Assembly (NCBI GenBank): GCA_964591605.1
Contig: CAZQEN010000362.1
Span: forward strand, 1 to 7,671
Reading direction: 5' to 3'
Length of the DNA: 7,671 nt
Source: CAYLLT01 sp964591605
GTDB taxonomy: Bacteria > Planctomycetota > Phycisphaerae > UBA1845 > PWPN01
Below are positions 6,023-7,671 of the stretch, in pieces. Below the pieces are notes generated by a model. That model searched no databases. It was not told the origin of the DNA and saw only the letters and a program-made list of their open reading frames with translations. Position numbers and translations under genes: made by a program. Position 1 is the stretch's first letter. Each line of letters begins with the position of its first letter.

Positions 6023-6652
6023 TCAGTTTCCGGCTTGGCTGTGAATGGGACCCGGCAACCTGACGACTTCAGGCTTTCGCCAGAACGCGGCCAGCAGGAT
6101 CAGGCCGTACAGGCCCTGCACGGCGCCGACGAGAGTATACGACAGAATCGAGAGCGGCGGCATTCCTCCATAGTCGGGATGCATGAGCAGCCGCATGGCC
6201 ACCAGCGTCGCCCCGGTTGCCAGGAGGATGATCACCGCGGCCGTCAGATGGAATCCCCGGACGCGCCGGGTGAGCACGGCAAGCAGGGCCAGCAGGTCGA
6301 GCAGCCCGGCGATCACCCAGACGCCGCGCTCCCAGATGAGGACGATGACTTCCACCGCGGCGGTCTGCCGGGCGACCTGCTGCTGGGCCTCGCGCTGCTC
6401 GGGCGTGAGGGGCTGGGTCCCCATGATCGCGCTGAACAGGCTGGGTCGGCCGCCCGCTCCGACCGGCGGCGCCGAGCCCATGTGCGCCGTCATGAGCGCC
6501 CCGACCGCCCGGGCCGCATTCATCGTCCCCACGTGCCGCGCCGCGAACCACGCGCAGATGACCCAGAGAACGGCCACGTTCACGGTCACAATCGGGAATA
6601 ACCGATCGCGAAGACGCGGAGAGGATTTGAGATTTGAGATTTGAGATTCCAA
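6023..6652 (-). CDS. Four-helix membrane protein of unknown function
   Basis: I do not recognise the family. The reading frame gives up to 209 residues with likely membrane segments at about 20-40, 103-127, 133-155 and 168-190. The stretch between the first and second (about 45-100) is Gly/Ala/Pro-rich and then Gln-rich, including TPEQREAQQQVARQ, and probably forms a soluble loop or helix. The start is doubtful: the longest frame opens with TTG at 6650-6652, has no SD, and its first ten codons are made of a GATTTGA tandem repeat. The next in-frame candidates are GTG at 6587-6589, 6581-6583 and 6575-6577, also without a clear SD, and they would drop the basic residues (Arg13, 15, 17) before the first helix. 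It lies 55 bases upstream of cstA on the same strand, which suggests a membrane partner or shared regulation; that is inference. Confidence 0.7.
   Translation of the reverse strand: MESQISNLKSSPRLRDRLFPIVTVNVAVLWVICAWFAARHVGTMNAARAVGALMTAHMGSAPPVGAGGRPSLFSAIMGTQPLTPEQREAQQQVARQTAAVEVIVLIWERGVWVIAGLLDLLALLAVLTRRVRGFHLTAAVIILLATGATLVAMRLLMHPDYGGMPPLSILSYTLVGAVQGLYGLILLAAFWRKPEVVRLPGPIHSQAGN
6624..6648. repeat. Tandem 7-base repeat (GATTTGA, about 3.6 units)
   Basis: Three exact GATTTGA units (6624-6644) are followed by GATT. On the minus strand this codes the SQISNLK part of the longest frame of the membrane protein, so the repeat either lies upstream of the true start or forms the N-terminus. 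Peptides of this kind recur in spurious ORFs of repeat-rich bacteria in my memory. Confidence 0.85.
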
Positions 6653-6750
6653 GTCTTAGACTTTGGGGCCTCGAATGCAGGCCTCCCGAAAGGGTGCTCT
6701 GTTCTCGTTTCGTCCCGCCGGACCGTTGCCTCCCGGCCTTCGAGTCTCGA

Positions 6751-6783
6751 TTTCGACTTTCGACTTTTGACTTTCGACTTTCG
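6751..6783. repeat. Tandem 7-base repeat (TTTCGAC, about 4.7 units)
   Basis: The units are TTTCGAC, TTTCGAC, TTTTGAC, TTTCGAC and a partial TTTCG. The array ends 7 bases before the fumC stop codon on the far side, in the 138-base gap between fumC and the membrane-protein gene. It has the same period as, but a different sequence from, the GATTTGA array at the other end of the gap. It has no hairpin of its own. Confidence 0.85.
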
Positions 6784-6790
6784 TGGCTTT

Positions 6791-7671
6791 CTATCCCCCT
6801 TCGCTCCGTCCCGGCTTGGTCGACGGCGCCGTCATCGCGACGGGATCGAGAAGTTTCGCCAGCTCCCCGGCCGGCACGAGCTTCTTGTCCAGCGCCACCT
6901 GTCGGACGGTCTTGCCGCTCGCGTAGGCCTCTTTGGCCACGGCCGCCGCCTGATCGTAGCCGATCACCGGGGCCAGGCTGGTGCACATGGCCAGGGAACC
7001 TTCGATGAGCTGCTCGCAACGCTCGGTATTCGGTTCCAGGCCGGCGATGCAACGGTCGGTGAAGACCCGCACGCCGTTGGCCAGCAGTCGAATCGACTCC
7101 AGCAGCCGGCACGCCATGATCGGCATCATCACGTTGAGCTCGAACACGCTGTCGCGGCAGGCGATGTTGATCGTCGCGTCGTTGCCGATCACCTGCGTGG
7201 ACACCTGGATGAGCATTTCGCTCATGACCGGGTTGACCTTGCCGGGCATGATGCTTGAGCCCGGCTGCGTCGCGGGGATCTTGAGCTCGCCGATGCCGCA
7301 GCGCGGGCCGCTGGCGAGCCAGCGGATGTCGTTGGCGATCTTGGTCATCGAGATGGCGATCGTCTTCAGGAAGCCGCTCACCTCGGCGACGGCGTCCTTG
7401 GCGGCCTGGGCCTCGAAGTGGTTCTCGGCCTCGACGAACTCGATCCCGGTGCGCTGTGTGAGCTTTTCGGCCACCCGTTTGCCGAACTCGGGGTGCGAAT
7501 TGATGCCCGTCCCGACGGCCGTCCCGCCGATCGGCAGCTCGCGCAGGGCTTTGATCGCCTTGTGGACGCGCAGAGCGCTGAGTTTCGCCTGGGCCGCCCA
7601 GCCGCTGATCTCCTGGCCCAGCCGGATCGGCGTTGCGTCCATGAGGTGCGTGCGGCCGATCTTCATCACAT
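6791..7671 (-). CDS. fumC: Fumarate hydratase, class II (5' end beyond the window)
   Basis: Class II fumarase interconverts fumarate and L-malate in the TCA cycle as a cytoplasmic homotetramer without an iron-sulfur cluster. The window holds the C-terminal 292 residues of about 460. Visible marks, counted from the first whole codon, are KIGRTHLMDATP (3-14), which favours fumarase over aspartase, TAVGTGINSHPEF (50-62), and the superfamily signature GSSIMPGKVN (137-146), whose serine loop carries the catalytic base. The sequence SVFELNVMMPIMACRLLESI follows at about 174-193. The C-terminus is a Pro/Gly-rich tail. The gene is open to the right, and the GTG at 7667-7669 is an internal valine, not a start. 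Downstream on the same strand come the membrane protein and cstA, after a 138-base repeat-rich gap. Identification is secure; the link to cstA is only positional. Confidence 0.95.
   Translation of the reverse strand, partial: VMKIGRTHLMDATPIRLGQEISGWAAQAKLSALRVHKAIKALRELPIGGTAVGTGINSHPEFGKRVAEKLTQRTGIEFVEAENHFEAQAAKDAVAEVSGFLKTIAISMTKIANDIRWLASGPRCGIGELKIPATQPGSSIMPGKVNPVMSEMLIQVSTQVIGNDATINIACRDSVFELNVMMPIMACRLLESIRLLANGVRVFTDRCIAGLEPNTERCEQLIEGSLAMCTSLAPVIGYDQAAAVAKEAYASGKTVRQVALDKKLVPAGELAKLLDPVAMTAPSTKPGRSEGG

Noticed and set aside
6069..7112. A 347-codon minus-strand frame spanning fumC and the membrane protein
   Set aside because: It is out of frame with both genes, very Arg/Gly-rich, and reads straight through both heptamer arrays between them.

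Overview
The window is a GC-rich stretch of bacterial chromosome. It carries six complete protein-coding genes and one gene cut by the right edge. No tRNA, rRNA, CRISPR array, transposase or phage gene is visible. The closest match in style is an uncultured member of the Planctomycetota. The reasons are a protein with three zinc ribbons ahead of a DUF4190-like membrane tail, and intergenic repeats whose translations read LPxGRGSD/E, GARSASEG and IGNRQWAIGN, which I remember as common in planctomycete and neighbouring genomes. That assignment rests on memory and was not checked.

Left block, minus strand: a large protein (2096 to 888) joins a degenerate, archaeal-adenylate-kinase-like P-loop domain to a nucleoside 2-deoxyribosyltransferase-like domain. 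It is followed after 131 bases by deoC (756 to 85), deoxyribose-phosphate aldolase. If the C-terminal domain acts as a deoxynucleotide N-hydrolase, its product, 2-deoxyribose 5-phosphate, would be the DeoC substrate. The two genes may therefore form a small deoxynucleotide salvage or breakdown unit. A good sigma-70-like promoter and a Shine-Dalgarno site lie in front of the fusion gene. Bases 1-84, beyond deoC, hold nothing I can name.

Middle block, plus strand: the zinc-ribbon membrane protein (2278-3033) and a HAD-fold protein (GTG start at 3157, to 3816) that has lost the acidic residues expected of a HAD phosphatase. Between them is a hairpin-forming repeat that ends in a T-run.

Right block, minus strand: the C-terminal 293 codons of fumC (class II fumarase, open at 7671), a four-helix membrane protein of unknown function (6652 or later to 6023) and cstA (5967 to 4018), a CstA-family carbon-starvation/pyruvate transporter. 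The HAD gene and cstA converge on a 201-base gap that is almost filled by a large, nearly perfect inverted repeat.

Every gap of 131 bases or more contains short tandem arrays or long inverted repeats, except the 3034-3156 gap, which holds only the inverted GRGS repeat. The tandem arrays have different unit sequences but the same 7-base period. The repeats, the fusion protein and the degenerate HAD are the most interesting parts of the window. No gap between genes exceeds 201 bases.
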